From the NCBI GenBank assembly GCA_003435055.1, contig QUMM01000002.1:124001-188000 (forward strand): 64,000 nucleotides of DNA. The letters run 5' to 3'. The notes under the pieces are model-generated. The model worked only from the letters and a program-made list of their open reading frames with translations, did not search any database and was not told where the DNA came from. Shown here piece after piece: positions 46,101 to 56,120 of the stretch. Each line of letters opens with the position of its first letter. Position 1 is the first letter of the stretch. This stretch comes from Lachnospiraceae bacterium OF09-6. GTDB lineage: Bacteria > Bacillota > Clostridia > Lachnospirales > Lachnospiraceae. Made by a program: the position numbers and the translations under genes.

Positions 46101-46596
46101 TCCAGCCGGAATTTTCTATTACCATGTAAAAGATCCGATGCTGACCGGAAAGGAAACAGCCAGTCCGGAGCAGATCCGGCAGGAAATCCTGAAAGAACTG
46201 AAGGTGAGCGGTCTGGTAAATGAGGAGCCAAAGGTATACCGGGAAATGGATCAGTATTTCTCCGGCAGTTCTGACCTGATACCAGTGGCAGAAAATAAAG
46301 ATGGAAGCCTGTCAAAACGGTCAAAAACAGTGAAAAAAGAACAGTTTCATATACTCTCAGATTTTGTACAGGAAAAGATGAAAGAACTGGGAAGACGGAT
46401 GCTGGACGGAGAGATTGCAGCAGTTCCTTTTGAGAGAAAAACGCAGACCGGCTGTGATTACTGTATTTATCGTTCTATTTGCAGAATGGATAAAAAAATG
46501 CCGGGTACACATTACCACAGGTTAAAGGAATATTCCGAAGAAATGATATGGAAACAGATGGAGAGTCAGAAAAATGGGAACGAACTGGACCAGTGA
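43162..46596 (+). CDS. addB: ATP-dependent helicase/deoxyribonuclease subunit B
   Basis: Partner of AddA in double-strand break end resection and recombination. 1144 residues: N-terminal Walker A LGNSGSGKSYELYK, UvrD-like helicase body, and C-terminal nuclease domain with KVIDYKSGNKSFD. The iron-sulfur cysteines are visible as one in FASCAFAHF and three in CDYCIYRSIC. AGGAGGAAGGT precedes the ATG. Its end overlaps addA by 23 bases. Confidence 0.94.
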   Translation: MSLQLILGNSGSGKSYELYKNIITASVQSPGTKFLVIVPEQFTMQTQKELVRLHPKKGIINIDILSFQRLAHRIFEEVGADRRTVLEDTGKTLMLRRAAARHRDELRVLKGNLNKKGYLAQIKSMISEFAQYDIDQEKMERMLKAGKERPQLYYKLKDLDILYRGFQEELAGKYITAEETLDALCQIADQSEILKGCVIALDGFTGFTPIQQKLLKELLVLAKEVYVTVTIDSREEFFRIYGEHELFYLSKKTIRTLSHMAEECGCEILEPQILTGKPLPRFQNSQELGFLENRIFRRRKGKVWNPSGKKEDISIHMAANPMQESHYVGRSIRKLIREGYRYQEIAIITGDMEAYGDILPHVFQEYEIPIFMDSRRTVSTNPYIELLRAVLDLARQDVMVPGIFRVLRTGLCGLIPEEVDLLENYVLAAGMKSHSRWKKPFDWIPDGFLQEDLDRCEEMRQQIMEPLETARTVLRSGKTTVLEKTKELYQLGVLFGIQHQLAEYVSMFEKEGRQDLQKEYDQVYQLVIDLFDKIVELLGKETLPLQEYTELLETGFEELRVGIIPPTMDRVQIGDIERTRLKDIRVLFFMGLNDGWVPKSGSGGGILSEMERETLEASRVELAPTAREESYIQKFYLYQNLTKPSEKLYLSFCKGNADGASMRPSYVIRTVMRLFPDMTVTDEDYADGIVERSVTPETGITLLADGLQKIREEYPSGEWMELYQWYRSSDKWQKQAENLVHAAFLRFEESGISKAAARKLYGEMLSNSVSRLEKFASCAFAHFLQYGLQLKERQEYEFHPVDMGTITHRMIELFSRKVEQEEGGWEGMTEEVRDRIMDECVDQAAEEYGHQILHSSARNEFMIERLRRILRRTAWALQKQILAGQFRPAGIEVSFSQVADLDAVNLALSDEEKMRLKGKIDRIDVCEKEQEVYIKVIDYKSGNKSFDLVALYYGLQLQLVVYLNAAMEMEQRIHRDKEIVPAGIFYYHVKDPMLTGKETASPEQIRQEILKELKVSGLVNEEPKVYREMDQYFSGSSDLIPVAENKDGSLSKRSKTVKKEQFHILSDFVQEKMKELGRRMLDGEIAAVPFERKTQTGCDYCIYRSICRMDKKMPGTHYHRLKEYSEEMIWKQMESQKNGNELDQ

Positions 46597-49500
46597 ACAG
46601 AAATTAGTCATTGATTTAAGAGACTGCAATATTTTGGTTTCGGCAGCAGCAGGATCCGGAAAAACAGCAGTATTGGTGGAACGGATTCTGGAATTGCTGA
46701 TGGATGAACAGCATCCGGCAGAGATTGACCGGATGCTGATTGTAACATTTACCAATGCAGCAGCAGGAGAGATGCGGGACCGTATCAGGGAACGTCTGGA
46801 AGAACAGGCGGAAGCAGAGGAGGATCCGGGTATGCAGGAACATCTGCAGCGTCAGATAGCCCTGCTTCCGAATGCACAGATTTCAACGATCCACAGCTTT
46901 TGTCAGTATGTGATCCGTAATTATTTTCATACAATTGACCTGGATCCGGATTTTCGCATTGCAGATGACGGAGAGCAGAAGCTTTTGCAAAGCGATGTAC
47001 TGGCTCAGCTGCTGGAAGAAAAATACGCAGAAAAAACAGAGGCATTTCTTCATATGGTGGAGTGTGTGGCAACGGGAAGAAGTGATCAGGTACTGGATGA
47101 GACGATCCTGCAGCTTTACCAGTTTTCCATGAGTTTTCCATGGCCAGAGGAATGGCTGGAAGCGTGTTGCAGTGCCTATGAAGCAGAAAGCGTGCAGCAG
47201 TTTTTTCAGATGGACTGGATCAGAAAGCTGGTTGAGATCCTGAATGTGCAGCAACAGGATATGCTTCATATGGCACAGAGGGCTCTGGAGATCTGCCATC
47301 AGGCAGAGGGACCATATATGTATGAGAGTGCTATCAAAGATGACCTTGCGCAGCTGGAATTGCTGACTGGAATTTGGGACTATCAGGAATATAGCAGTGC
47401 AATCAATAGAATTCAAAAATGGAAAACACTCTCTTCCAAAAAAGATGAACAGGTAGATCCGCAGCTCAGAGATAAAGTGAAAAATCTTCGGGATGAGTAT
47501 AAGAAAAATATAGGGAAACTGAAAGAAACCTATTTTTATACCACACCGGAGCAGATCTACCGGCAGATGAGGGCCTGTGCACCGATGATGGAACAGCTGC
47601 TGGATCTGACGATGGAGTTCTCCAGAAGATATGAAGAAGAAAAACGAAGAAGGAATCTCTGCGATTTCCATGATCTGGAGCATCTGGCGTTGAAGATTCT
47701 GGTGGAAAGAAAAGACGGGAACAGTCAGCGTACCCAGGCAGCCAGGGATCTTGCAGATTACTTTCAGCAGATCATGATCGATGAATATCAGGACAGCAAC
47801 CTGGTACAGGAGATGATTCTTACCAGTATTTCCGGGGAATCGGACGGAAGGTACAACCTGTTTATGGTGGGAGATGTGAAACAGAGTATTTATCGTTTCC
47901 GGCTGGCCCGGCCAGAGCTGTTCATGGAGAAATATGCAACCTATTCTCTGACAGAAGGGCATCACCGACGTGTGGATCTTCATAAGAATTTCCGAAGCAG
48001 ACATCAGGTGCTGGACAGCGTAAATGGAATTTTTGAAAAGATCATGGATACGGATCTGGGAAAAGTGGCATATGATGATGCGGCAAGACTCTACCCGGGA
48101 GCAGTTTTTGAATTGGGACCGGAGGAAAAAGAATTTTCCTCTGAATTGCTGCTGCTGGATCTGCAGGAGGAAGAAGGAGAAGAATCAGAAGAAACAGCAC
48201 GGGAGCTGGAAGCACGGATGATTGGAAACCGGATACTGGAGCTGGCAGGAAATCAGCCAGTCTGGGATAAAACGATAAAATCCTACCGCCCGGCTCAGTT
48301 TGGTGATATCGTGATTTTACTGCGTACCATTACCGGGTGGGCAGAAGATTTTGCAAAAATATTGGGAAAAATGGGAATACCGGTATTTGCCGGAGCAAGA
48401 AACGGATATTTTTCTGCTCCGGAGGTTCAGACAATGCTGGCACTTCTGACCATTATCGACAATCCGTGTCAGGATATTCCATTAACTGCAGTTCTGTATT
48501 CTCCTATTGGAGGACTGACGGCAGAACAGCTGGCAGAATTGAAAAGCAGCAGTCAGGGAAAACCATTCTGGCAGGTTTGCCAGGAAGCAGATGAATTACA
48601 GCCATTTTTTGCCATGCTGAAACGGTTCCGAAAAAAAGCGGTGTATACACCAATGCAGGAACTGTTGTGGGAACTGCTGGATGAAACTGGATATCTGTCC
48701 TATGTATCGGCCATGCCTGCAGGAAAGCAGAGAAAGGCAAACCTGGAAATGCTGTTGGAAAAAGCAACTTTATACGAGGCAGGAAGCTATCATGGGCTGT
48801 ATCATTTTGTGCGTTACATGGATAATCTGCGTAAATATGAAGTGGACTTTGGCGAGGCACCAATCGGCGGGGAAGAAGCTCATATGGTACGGATCATGAG
48901 CATTCATAAAAGTAAGGGACTGGAATTCCCAATTGTATTTGCAGCCGGTATGGGGAAGAATTTGAACCAGAGTGATGCACAGAGCGCATTTGTAACCCAT
49001 ATGGATCTGGGAATCGGGTGTGATGTTACAGATCCGGTTCTACGTGTCAGTGGAAGTACATTGTTTAAGAATTTTATCAAGATGCAGATTCGTAACGAGA
49101 ATCTGGGAGAAGAAATGAGGGTGCTGTATGTGGCACTTACCAGAGCAAAAGAAAAACTGATTGTGACCTGTGGGACAGAAAATCTGGATAAAAAGCTGGA
49201 AAAATGGGAAGGAAGAATACAGGGAGAGCAGGAAAAACTTTCCTATACCGATCGGATACAGGCAAAGTCAGACTGTGACTGGATCATGCCGGTCCTTTTG
49301 ACAAAAGAAGGACAGAGTATACAGATACAGCGTTATCAGGTGGCGGATCTTCTGGAGCAGGAAGCACAGCGGCAGACGGAGTATCTGATTCAGGAACAGG
49401 AACTGCTGCAGTTCCCTGAAAGTACACATCCTGACCCGGCGGCCTGGAAGCAGCTGGAAGAACAGCTGACCTTCCGGTATCCATATGAAGAAACCTCACA

Positions 49501-50200
49501 GATTCCGAGTAAGGTCAGTGTCTCAGAGGTGAAAAAAAGAAGTATGGAAGAACTTCTGGAGGAGAGCCAGATACTGTATGAACCGGGAGAAGAAAAAGAA
49601 AAACCAGATCAGGAAGAGGCAATCGTGCCGCATTTCCTGCAGGAAGAGACGGCGCTTACCGGCGCAGGACGCGGAACCATTTATCATAAGATTATGGAAA
49701 ATATTGATCTGGGACATACGGTGCATGAGGAACTGAACCGCATGACGGAAAAAGGAATTCTGACGGAAAAAGAGTTGGAATGTGTGAATACAGAGAAACT
49801 GGTACGGTTTCAGAAGTCGAAGCTTGGACGCCGCATGGCGCAGGCACAGAAAAAGGGATGTCTGTATCGGGAGCAGCAGTTTGTGATGGAGGTATCAGCT
49901 GCAGATATCCATCCAGAATGGGATGCCGGAGAAAGGATTCTGATGCAGGGAATCATAGATGCCTATTTTATAGAAGAAAATCAGATTGTGCTGGTGGATT
50001 ACAAGACAGATTTTGTGAAATTTCAAGAAGCCTCTTCCCTCTATGAAAAATATAGGGTACAATTAGGCTGTTATAAAAACGCATTAGAAACGCTGACGGA
50101 TTATCCGGTAAAAGAGATGCTGATTTATTCCTTCTGCCTGGACCGTGAGCTGACAGGAAGTGAAAAGAATGGAAACATATGTAAAAAAAATGATGCATAA
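46574..50200 (+). CDS. addA: ATP-dependent helicase/nuclease subunit A
   Basis: 1208-residue UvrD-type helicase with nuclease domain: Walker A SAAAGSGKTAVLVERIL, VTFTNAAAGEMRDRI, DEYQDSNLVQEMIL, the motif VGDVKQSIYRFR, SIHKSKGLEFPIVFAAG, YVALTRAKEKLIV and the nuclease active site IVLVDYKTDFV. Works with AddB. Its 3' end overlaps the start of the GtrA-YfhO gene. Confidence 0.95.
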   Translation: MGTNWTSEQKLVIDLRDCNILVSAAAGSGKTAVLVERILELLMDEQHPAEIDRMLIVTFTNAAAGEMRDRIRERLEEQAEAEEDPGMQEHLQRQIALLPNAQISTIHSFCQYVIRNYFHTIDLDPDFRIADDGEQKLLQSDVLAQLLEEKYAEKTEAFLHMVECVATGRSDQVLDETILQLYQFSMSFPWPEEWLEACCSAYEAESVQQFFQMDWIRKLVEILNVQQQDMLHMAQRALEICHQAEGPYMYESAIKDDLAQLELLTGIWDYQEYSSAINRIQKWKTLSSKKDEQVDPQLRDKVKNLRDEYKKNIGKLKETYFYTTPEQIYRQMRACAPMMEQLLDLTMEFSRRYEEEKRRRNLCDFHDLEHLALKILVERKDGNSQRTQAARDLADYFQQIMIDEYQDSNLVQEMILTSISGESDGRYNLFMVGDVKQSIYRFRLARPELFMEKYATYSLTEGHHRRVDLHKNFRSRHQVLDSVNGIFEKIMDTDLGKVAYDDAARLYPGAVFELGPEEKEFSSELLLLDLQEEEGEESEETARELEARMIGNRILELAGNQPVWDKTIKSYRPAQFGDIVILLRTITGWAEDFAKILGKMGIPVFAGARNGYFSAPEVQTMLALLTIIDNPCQDIPLTAVLYSPIGGLTAEQLAELKSSSQGKPFWQVCQEADELQPFFAMLKRFRKKAVYTPMQELLWELLDETGYLSYVSAMPAGKQRKANLEMLLEKATLYEAGSYHGLYHFVRYMDNLRKYEVDFGEAPIGGEEAHMVRIMSIHKSKGLEFPIVFAAGMGKNLNQSDAQSAFVTHMDLGIGCDVTDPVLRVSGSTLFKNFIKMQIRNENLGEEMRVLYVALTRAKEKLIVTCGTENLDKKLEKWEGRIQGEQEKLSYTDRIQAKSDCDWIMPVLLTKEGQSIQIQRYQVADLLEQEAQRQTEYLIQEQELLQFPESTHPDPAAWKQLEEQLTFRYPYEETSQIPSKVSVSEVKKRSMEELLEESQILYEPGEEKEKPDQEEAIVPHFLQEETALTGAGRGTIYHKIMENIDLGHTVHEELNRMTEKGILTEKELECVNTEKLVRFQKSKLGRRMAQAQKKGCLYREQQFVMEVSAADIHPEWDAGERILMQGIIDAYFIEENQIVLVDYKTDFVKFQEASSLYEKYRVQLGCYKNALETLTDYPVKEMLIYSFCLDRELTGSEKNGNICKKNDA

Positions 50201-53155
50201 TCAGGGAATCCGCTATATCTTTTTTGGCGGCTGTACCACAATGGTGAATCTGGTAAGTTACTGGATCTTCCGTAACCTGATTCACATAGACGTAACCAGG
50301 GCGAATTTTTTCGCAATTGCCCTGTCAATTTTATTTGCCTATGTGGTAAACAAACAGTTTGTATTTGAAAGCAAAACGACTGGTTATCTGGCACTGCTGA
50401 AGGAGATGGGACAGTTCATCGGTATGCGGCTGCTCACCATGTTCATAGAGATCTTTGGAGTGGTCATGTTCTGCTGCGTGTGGAATATGCAGGATATGAT
50501 CGCAAAGCTGATTATTCAGGTAGTGGTACTGGTATTGAATTTTGTATTCAGTAAGCTGATTGTGTTTAGAACAGTGGATGCTGTTTTCACACGGGAAGAA
50601 TTGCAGCAGAAAAAAGTGAGAAAATGGTGTGCCGGACTGGGATTTGCGATTCCGGCGCTGACCGTTTTGATTGCTTATATTGTGAATGGGGTTTATCCAT
50701 TTGGAGATCATGGGGTACTGATCATTGACTCGCTGCACCAGTATCTTCCGTTCTTTACGGATTTTCATGATAAGCTGGTGAACAGCCAGTCCCTGACATG
50801 GTCTTTTGGAGGCGGTCTGGGATACAATATGTGGGCAGTCTTTGCGTATTATCTGGCCAGTCCTTTGAATCTTCTGATTACAGCCGTTTCATCTGAACAT
50901 GTGATGGATTTTATGGCATATCTGATTCTGCTGAAGATTGCGCTGACCGGAGGCATTTTTGGATGGTATCTGTCTCAGAGAGAGGGTGATCAGGATTATT
51001 TTCCAGTTGCGTTTGCCTGCATGTATGCACTTTCTGCATTCATGATCGGATATTACTTTAATGTGATGTGGCTGGACAGCATTATGGTGCTGCCGCTGGT
51101 GATGCTGGGTATCGAGAAGATTGTGGCAGGAGAGAAGGGAAGTATGTATGCCCTGGCACTGCTTTATGGACTTTATTGCAATTATTATATTGGCTATATG
51201 CTCTGTCTGTTTGCCTGCCTGTATTTCCTGGTATTGTGGATTGGAGCCAAGAAGTTTGAGGTGAAGAAGTTCCTGGGAACAGGTGTGAAATTTACCTGGT
51301 TTTCATTGCTGGCAGGGGGAATGGCAGCACTGGTTTTGCTGTCGGCTTACCTGAATCTGGGGATTACCGAATCAGCTGACAGCAGTTTCCCGGATAAGAT
51401 TAAGTTTTACACAGATGGAATTGCCAGATGACTGGACATTTTGCACTGGTGGAACCGATTAATATCTATGATGACCAGTCTGGGGTTAATATTTATTGTG
51501 GTGTGATTGTGCTGATTCTGGTAGTACTTTATCTGCTGGATCAGGAGCTGCGTCTTTCTGAGCGGGTAGCGAAGCTGTTGCTGCTGGGACTGCTGGCACT
51601 GAGTATGAACTTTAATATGCTGAATTATATCTGGCATGGATTTCATGTGCAGAATGGTCTGCCAAACCGGTTTGCTTTTCTGTATATAGCACTTTTGCTG
51701 ACCATGGGATTTGATGCCATACGGCACATCAGGAAGATGAAGGCATGGAAGATTATGCTGTCCTGGCTGGCCGCTATTCTCTTTACAGCATATTGTATGG
51801 TGACACAGGAAGGTGAGCGGGAATGGTATGTTTATATGGTTACCCTGCTTTTGCTGGTACTGTATGGCATTCTGCTTCTCTGGTACCACGAAAGTGAACG
51901 AAGAACCCATCTGGCAAAATGTGTGCTGACCAGCGTGCTGGCAGCAGAGATGGCGGTTACCGGAATCTATGGTATCTGTATGAATGGAACCGTGGGACGG
52001 AGCACTTATGTGGATGAACAGATTGCTTATAAGAAGCTGGTCGGTGAATATGATCAGACAGATGATTTTTACCGCAGCGAGATTGACAGTCAGAGAATGC
52101 GAAATGAAAATATGTTCATGGGAGCAAATGGTGTGGTGCTGTTTTCTTCCACCATGCCGGAAGCAACTGTGAATCTGTGCCGGAGCATTGGCATGGAGGC
52201 CAGAACAAATAAAGATGGATATAATGGCATGACAAAGCTGTTCAATGATGTCTTTGGTGTGCGATATCTGGTATCCAGAAAAGGATCGGATACACTGTAC
52301 CAGATGACACAGGAAGGCTATGAAGAACCTCTCTATCTGTATAAGAATAACCAGGCACTGTCACTGGGATTCATGGTGTCATCTGAGATCAGGAACTGGA
52401 ACATTTACAGTAACCAGACAGCAATGGAGATTCAGGCTCAGTTTGCACAGCTGGCGACTGGGGTACCGTTTGCTTATACCCTGAGAGAAGCCTATTCACT
52501 GGAAGAGGGACCGACTTATATCATCCGTCTCCACCCGGGAGAACAGACGTATATTGAATTCACAGAAAATGTGAAGAGTGTGACGATCAAGACGCCACAG
52601 AGTGAAAAGACTGTGAATAATTATACAAAGAATCTGTTTAATCTGGGTACTGTAACAGAAGAGGGAGAGAACAGCAAGGCGAATATTACAATTACGTATA
52701 AAGATAACCAGAGCAGTCCGGTACCGGTAAGAGTATATACCTGCAGTGATGAGGAGTATCAGGAAGTTTATCAGAAGCTGGCAGCCAATCAGATGGAGCA
52801 TGTGGTGGAGGAAGGCAACCATGTCAGTGGAGAGATTCAGGTGGATCAGGCAGGTACATTGTTGCTGACGATTCCATATGATGAAGGATGGACCGTGAAG
52901 GTAGATGGGGAGAATGTATCCACCTATCGCGTGGGAGATGCACTGACCGGGGTAGATCTGACAGAAGGAAGCCATCAGATTGAGATGAATTTCACCCCAT
53001 CCGGACTGGATGTGGGCAGTCTGATCAGTATCGTGTGCATCGCACTTTTTCTGTTTAGTGCAATGCTGGAGCAATACAGCCAGAAAAAGAAAGAACAGAA
53101 AAAACAGGAAGAGACAGAAGGAGAGACAGAAAATGAAGCTTACATTTTCGGATAA
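50169..53155 (+). CDS. GtrA-YfhO fusion membrane protein, frameshifted
   Basis: About 995 residues when repaired. Residues 1 to about 130 form a four-helix GtrA-like domain (IRYIFFGGCTTMVNLVSYWI, then VVNKQFVFES and FSKLIVFRT), a type linked to flipping of lipid-linked sugars. The rest is YfhO, a multi-helix glycosyltransferase-C-like protein (DSLHQYLPFFTDFHDKL, FMIGYYFNVMWLDSIMVLPL). A soluble beta-rich C-terminal part and a last helix end in a Lys/Glu-rich tail. The frame shifts at about 51429 (TGA 51429-51431); one G before ATGACTGG restores GIARMTGHFALVEP. YfhO proteins modify lipoteichoic acid with sugars in other Firmicutes; the role here is inferred. Confidence 0.83.
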
Positions 53156-54302
53156 AACGGAAATGTTCGGAGAGGGCATTTTTGCGGTATTAAATGAGAA
53201 GAAAAATGAAATGGTAAAAGAAGGAAAGAAGATTTACAATCTTTCGGTTGGAACGCCAGATTTTGAGCCTCCTGAGCATATCAGGAAAGCGGTGGCAGAA
53301 GCGGCATTAAAACCGGAAAATTATAAATATTCCCTGACAGATCTGCCGGAGCTGACAGAAGCTATGCAGAGTTTTTATCAGAAACGATTTGGAGTACAGC
53401 TGGAAAAAAATGAAATTATGTCCATGAATGGATCCCAGGAGGGAATGACACATTTTGCCTGGGCACTTTGCAATCCTGGTGATGTGGTACTGGTGCCAAA
53501 TCCTGGATATCCGATTTTTAAGATCGGACCAGAACTGTGCGATGCAGTGACAGTGGAATATCCATTGTATGAAAAGAATAATTTCCTTCCAAAGCTGGAA
53601 GATATTCCAGAAGAAACAGCCAGAAAAGCAAGATTTATGGTGGTGAGTTATCCGTCCAATCCAGTATGCTCAGCAGCAGATGACTGCTTCTATCAGGAGC
53701 TGATTGCGTTTGCAAAAAAATATGATATTATGATACTTCATGATAACGCTTATTCTGATATCGTGTTTGATGGAAAAAAAGGTGGTTCTTTCCTGCAGTA
53801 TGAGGGCGCAAAGGAAGTAGGAGTGGAATTTTATTCCCTGTCCAAGTCTTTTAACTATACTGGTGCAAGAGTGTCATTCTGTGTGGGAAATGCACAGATT
53901 GTGGAGAAATTCAGGACGATCCGTTCACAGATTGATTACGGAATTTTCTATCCGGTTCAGTATGGAGCAATTGCCGCACTGACTGGTCCACAGGACAGTG
54001 TTGCAGAGCAGTGTAAAAAATACGAAAGAAGAAGCCGTACTTTGTGCAGAGGATTATCACAGATCGGATGGAAAGTGAAAGATACACAGGGTACGATGTT
54101 TGTGTGGGCACCATTGCCGGAAGGCTTCCACAATTCCAACGAATTCTGTATGGAATTGATGGAAAAAAGTGGCGTAATATGTACACCAGGCAGCAGTTTT
54201 GGAAGTCTGGGAGAAGGATATGTACGTTTTGCGCTGGTTCTGCCGGAGAAAGAACTTCAGGCAGCTGTGGAAAGTATTCGTAAGAGTGGAATCCTGAATT
54301 GA
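53133..54302 (+). CDS. PLP-dependent aminotransferase class I/II
   Basis: 389 residues, fold type I. Family features include YNLSVGTPDFEPPEHIRKAV, NGSQEGMTHFAWALCNPGDV, SYPSNPVCSAADDCF, HDNAYSDIVFDG and the PLP lysine in YSLSKSFNYTGARVSFCVGN. The YSLSK(S/T)-N-TG-R-F pattern is shared with LL-diaminopimelate and alanine/aspartate-type aminotransferases, so a DapL-like or alanine-related role is possible. AAGGAGAGA sits before ATG 53133 inside the end of the yfhO gene. Confidence 0.85.
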   Translation: MKLTFSDKTEMFGEGIFAVLNEKKNEMVKEGKKIYNLSVGTPDFEPPEHIRKAVAEAALKPENYKYSLTDLPELTEAMQSFYQKRFGVQLEKNEIMSMNGSQEGMTHFAWALCNPGDVVLVPNPGYPIFKIGPELCDAVTVEYPLYEKNNFLPKLEDIPEETARKARFMVVSYPSNPVCSAADDCFYQELIAFAKKYDIMILHDNAYSDIVFDGKKGGSFLQYEGAKEVGVEFYSLSKSFNYTGARVSFCVGNAQIVEKFRTIRSQIDYGIFYPVQYGAIAALTGPQDSVAEQCKKYERRSRTLCRGLSQIGWKVKDTQGTMFVWAPLPEGFHNSNEFCMELMEKSGVICTPGSSFGSLGEGYVRFALVLPEKELQAAVESIRKSGILN

Positions 54303-54314
54303 AAGGGGAACAGT

Positions 54315-55225
54315 GTGAAACAGGAATTTTATGAGAAATTAAGCAAGATAGTGAGAAAGGAACAGATTCTGGAGGAAGAACCGATGAAGAAGCATACGAC
54401 GTTTCGCATCGGTGGTCCGGCAGAGTATCTGATTCTTCCGCAGACTACAGAAGAGATTGCAGATGTGATAAAGCTCTGCAGACAGGAAGAGATACCATGG
54501 TATATCGTGGGAAATGGCAGCAATCTGCTGGTAGCTGATGAAGGAGTACGTGGTGTTGTGATTCAGATGCTGCGTAATTTTAATCAAATTCAGGTGGAGG
54601 GCTGTCAGATCCGTATGCAGGCAGGAGCACAGAACGCTGCAGTGGCAAAGCGTGCACTGGATGCATCATTGACTGGATTCGAATTTGCAGCGGGAATTCC
54701 GGGAACTATCGGTGGTGCAGTGGTGATGAATGCAGGTGCCTATGGTGGAGAAATGAAGGATATTCTGAAAGAAGTAACGGTACTGGATCCAAATGGAATG
54801 ATCAGAACGATTCCGGCAGAAGAACTGGAACTGGGATATCGTACCAGTATCATTGCCAGAAAAGGCTATGTGGTTCTGGAAGCGTGATTGTATTAAAGAC
54901 AGGCGATCCAAAAGAAATCAAGGCTGCGATGGATGAGCTGAAAGAAAAGAGAGTCACGAAGCAGCCATTGGAATATCCGAGTGCAGGAAGTACTTTTAAG
55001 AGACCGGAAGGCTATTTTGCAGGCAAACTGATTATGGATGCCGGCCTGCGGGGATTTTCTGTGGGAGGTGCACAGATTTCAGAAAAACATTGTGGATTTG
55101 TGATCAACAAAGGCAATGCGACAGCTAAAGATGTCACAGAGTTAATGGATGAGACGAAAAAAATTGTGATGGAGAAGTTTGGAGTTGCTCTGGAACCAGA
55201 GGTAAAACGGTTGGGGCAGTTCTGA
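54315..55225 (+). CDS. murB: UDP-N-acetylenolpyruvoylglucosamine reductase, frameshifted
   Basis: Reduces the enolpyruvyl ether to make UDP-MurNAc for peptidoglycan. About 303 residues when repaired, type II MurB. FAD domain: [53 protein letters not shown]; substrate domain: [19 protein letters not shown]. The frame breaks at TGA 54885-54887; one G at 54884 gives [13 protein letters not shown]. An essential enzyme, so a missing base call is far likelier than gene loss. GTG start after AGGGGAAC. Confidence 0.92.
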
Positions 55226-55249
55226 TCCTGTCAGGAAAGAGAAGAGCAC

Positions 55250-56110
55250 ATGAGATTTGTAATTGTAACGGGAATGTCGGGAGCGGGAAGATCGACAGCC
55301 CTGAAGATACTGGAGGACTGTGGATATTATTGCGCAGATAATCTGCCGATTTCCCTTTTGCCGATGTTTGCGCAGTTGATGAATGACAACCCGGATATTA
55401 CCAAAGCTGCGGTTGGAATTGATATACGAAATGGCAAAGAACTGGATAAGATGGATGGCCAGCTGTCAGATATGAAGGCAGCTGGTTTCCAATATGAGAT
55501 CCTGTTTATGGATGCATCAGATAAGACACTGATCAAACGTTATAAAGAAACCAGACGTCAGCATCCGATGGCCGTGGATGGCCGGGTAGAGACGGGACTG
55601 AAGGAAGAACGGGCGAAGCTGGCGTTTCTGAAGAAAGAAGCGGATTATATTATGGATACCAGCCAGCTCCTGGTCCGGGAACTGGTTCAGAATATGGATG
55701 AGATCTTTCAGCAGAACCGGGAATTTAAAAATATGGTAGTGACAGTGCTGTCCTTTGGATTCAAAAATGGAATTCCGTCAGATGCAGATCTGGTATTTGA
55801 TGTGCGTTTCCTTCCGAATCCTTATTATGTAGATGAACTAAAGACAAAGACTGGAAATGATAAAGAGGTGCAGGAATTTGTCATGAACTGTACGCAGGCA
55901 GGAGCATTCCTGGATAAGCTGAGTGATATGGTACAGTTTCTGATACCTAATTATGTAATAGAAGGAAAAAATCAGCTGGTGGTGGCGATTGGATGTACCG
56001 GAGGAAAACACCGGTCAGTGACCATTGCCAATAAGCTGTATGAGATACTGAAAGAGGATCGGGAATACAAAGTAAAGATTGAACACAGAGATATTGAAAA
56101 GGGAAGGTAA
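55250..56110 (+). CDS. rapZ: RNase adapter / nucleotide-binding protein RapZ (YvcJ)
   Basis: 286 residues. The N-terminal P-loop reads IVTGMSGAGRSTALKILEDC: the usual Walker A lysine is Arg. Next come CADNLPISLLP and the C-terminal domain signature GCTGGKHRSVTIANKLYEIL. In Bacillus YvcJ binds and hydrolyses GTP and affects competence; in E. coli RapZ controls amino-sugar synthesis. It lies in murB-rapZ-whiA-HPr order with no yvcK between rapZ and whiA. Confidence 0.92.
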   Translation: MRFVIVTGMSGAGRSTALKILEDCGYYCADNLPISLLPMFAQLMNDNPDITKAAVGIDIRNGKELDKMDGQLSDMKAAGFQYEILFMDASDKTLIKRYKETRRQHPMAVDGRVETGLKEERAKLAFLKKEADYIMDTSQLLVRELVQNMDEIFQQNREFKNMVVTVLSFGFKNGIPSDADLVFDVRFLPNPYYVDELKTKTGNDKEVQEFVMNCTQAGAFLDKLSDMVQFLIPNYVIEGKNQLVVAIGCTGGKHRSVTIANKLYEILKEDREYKVKIEHRDIEKGR

Positions 56111-56120
56111 AGGAGCCGTT

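Noticed and set aside
46883-48004. 373-residue minus-strand frame
   Set aside because: Antisense shadow of addA; composition is not protein-like.
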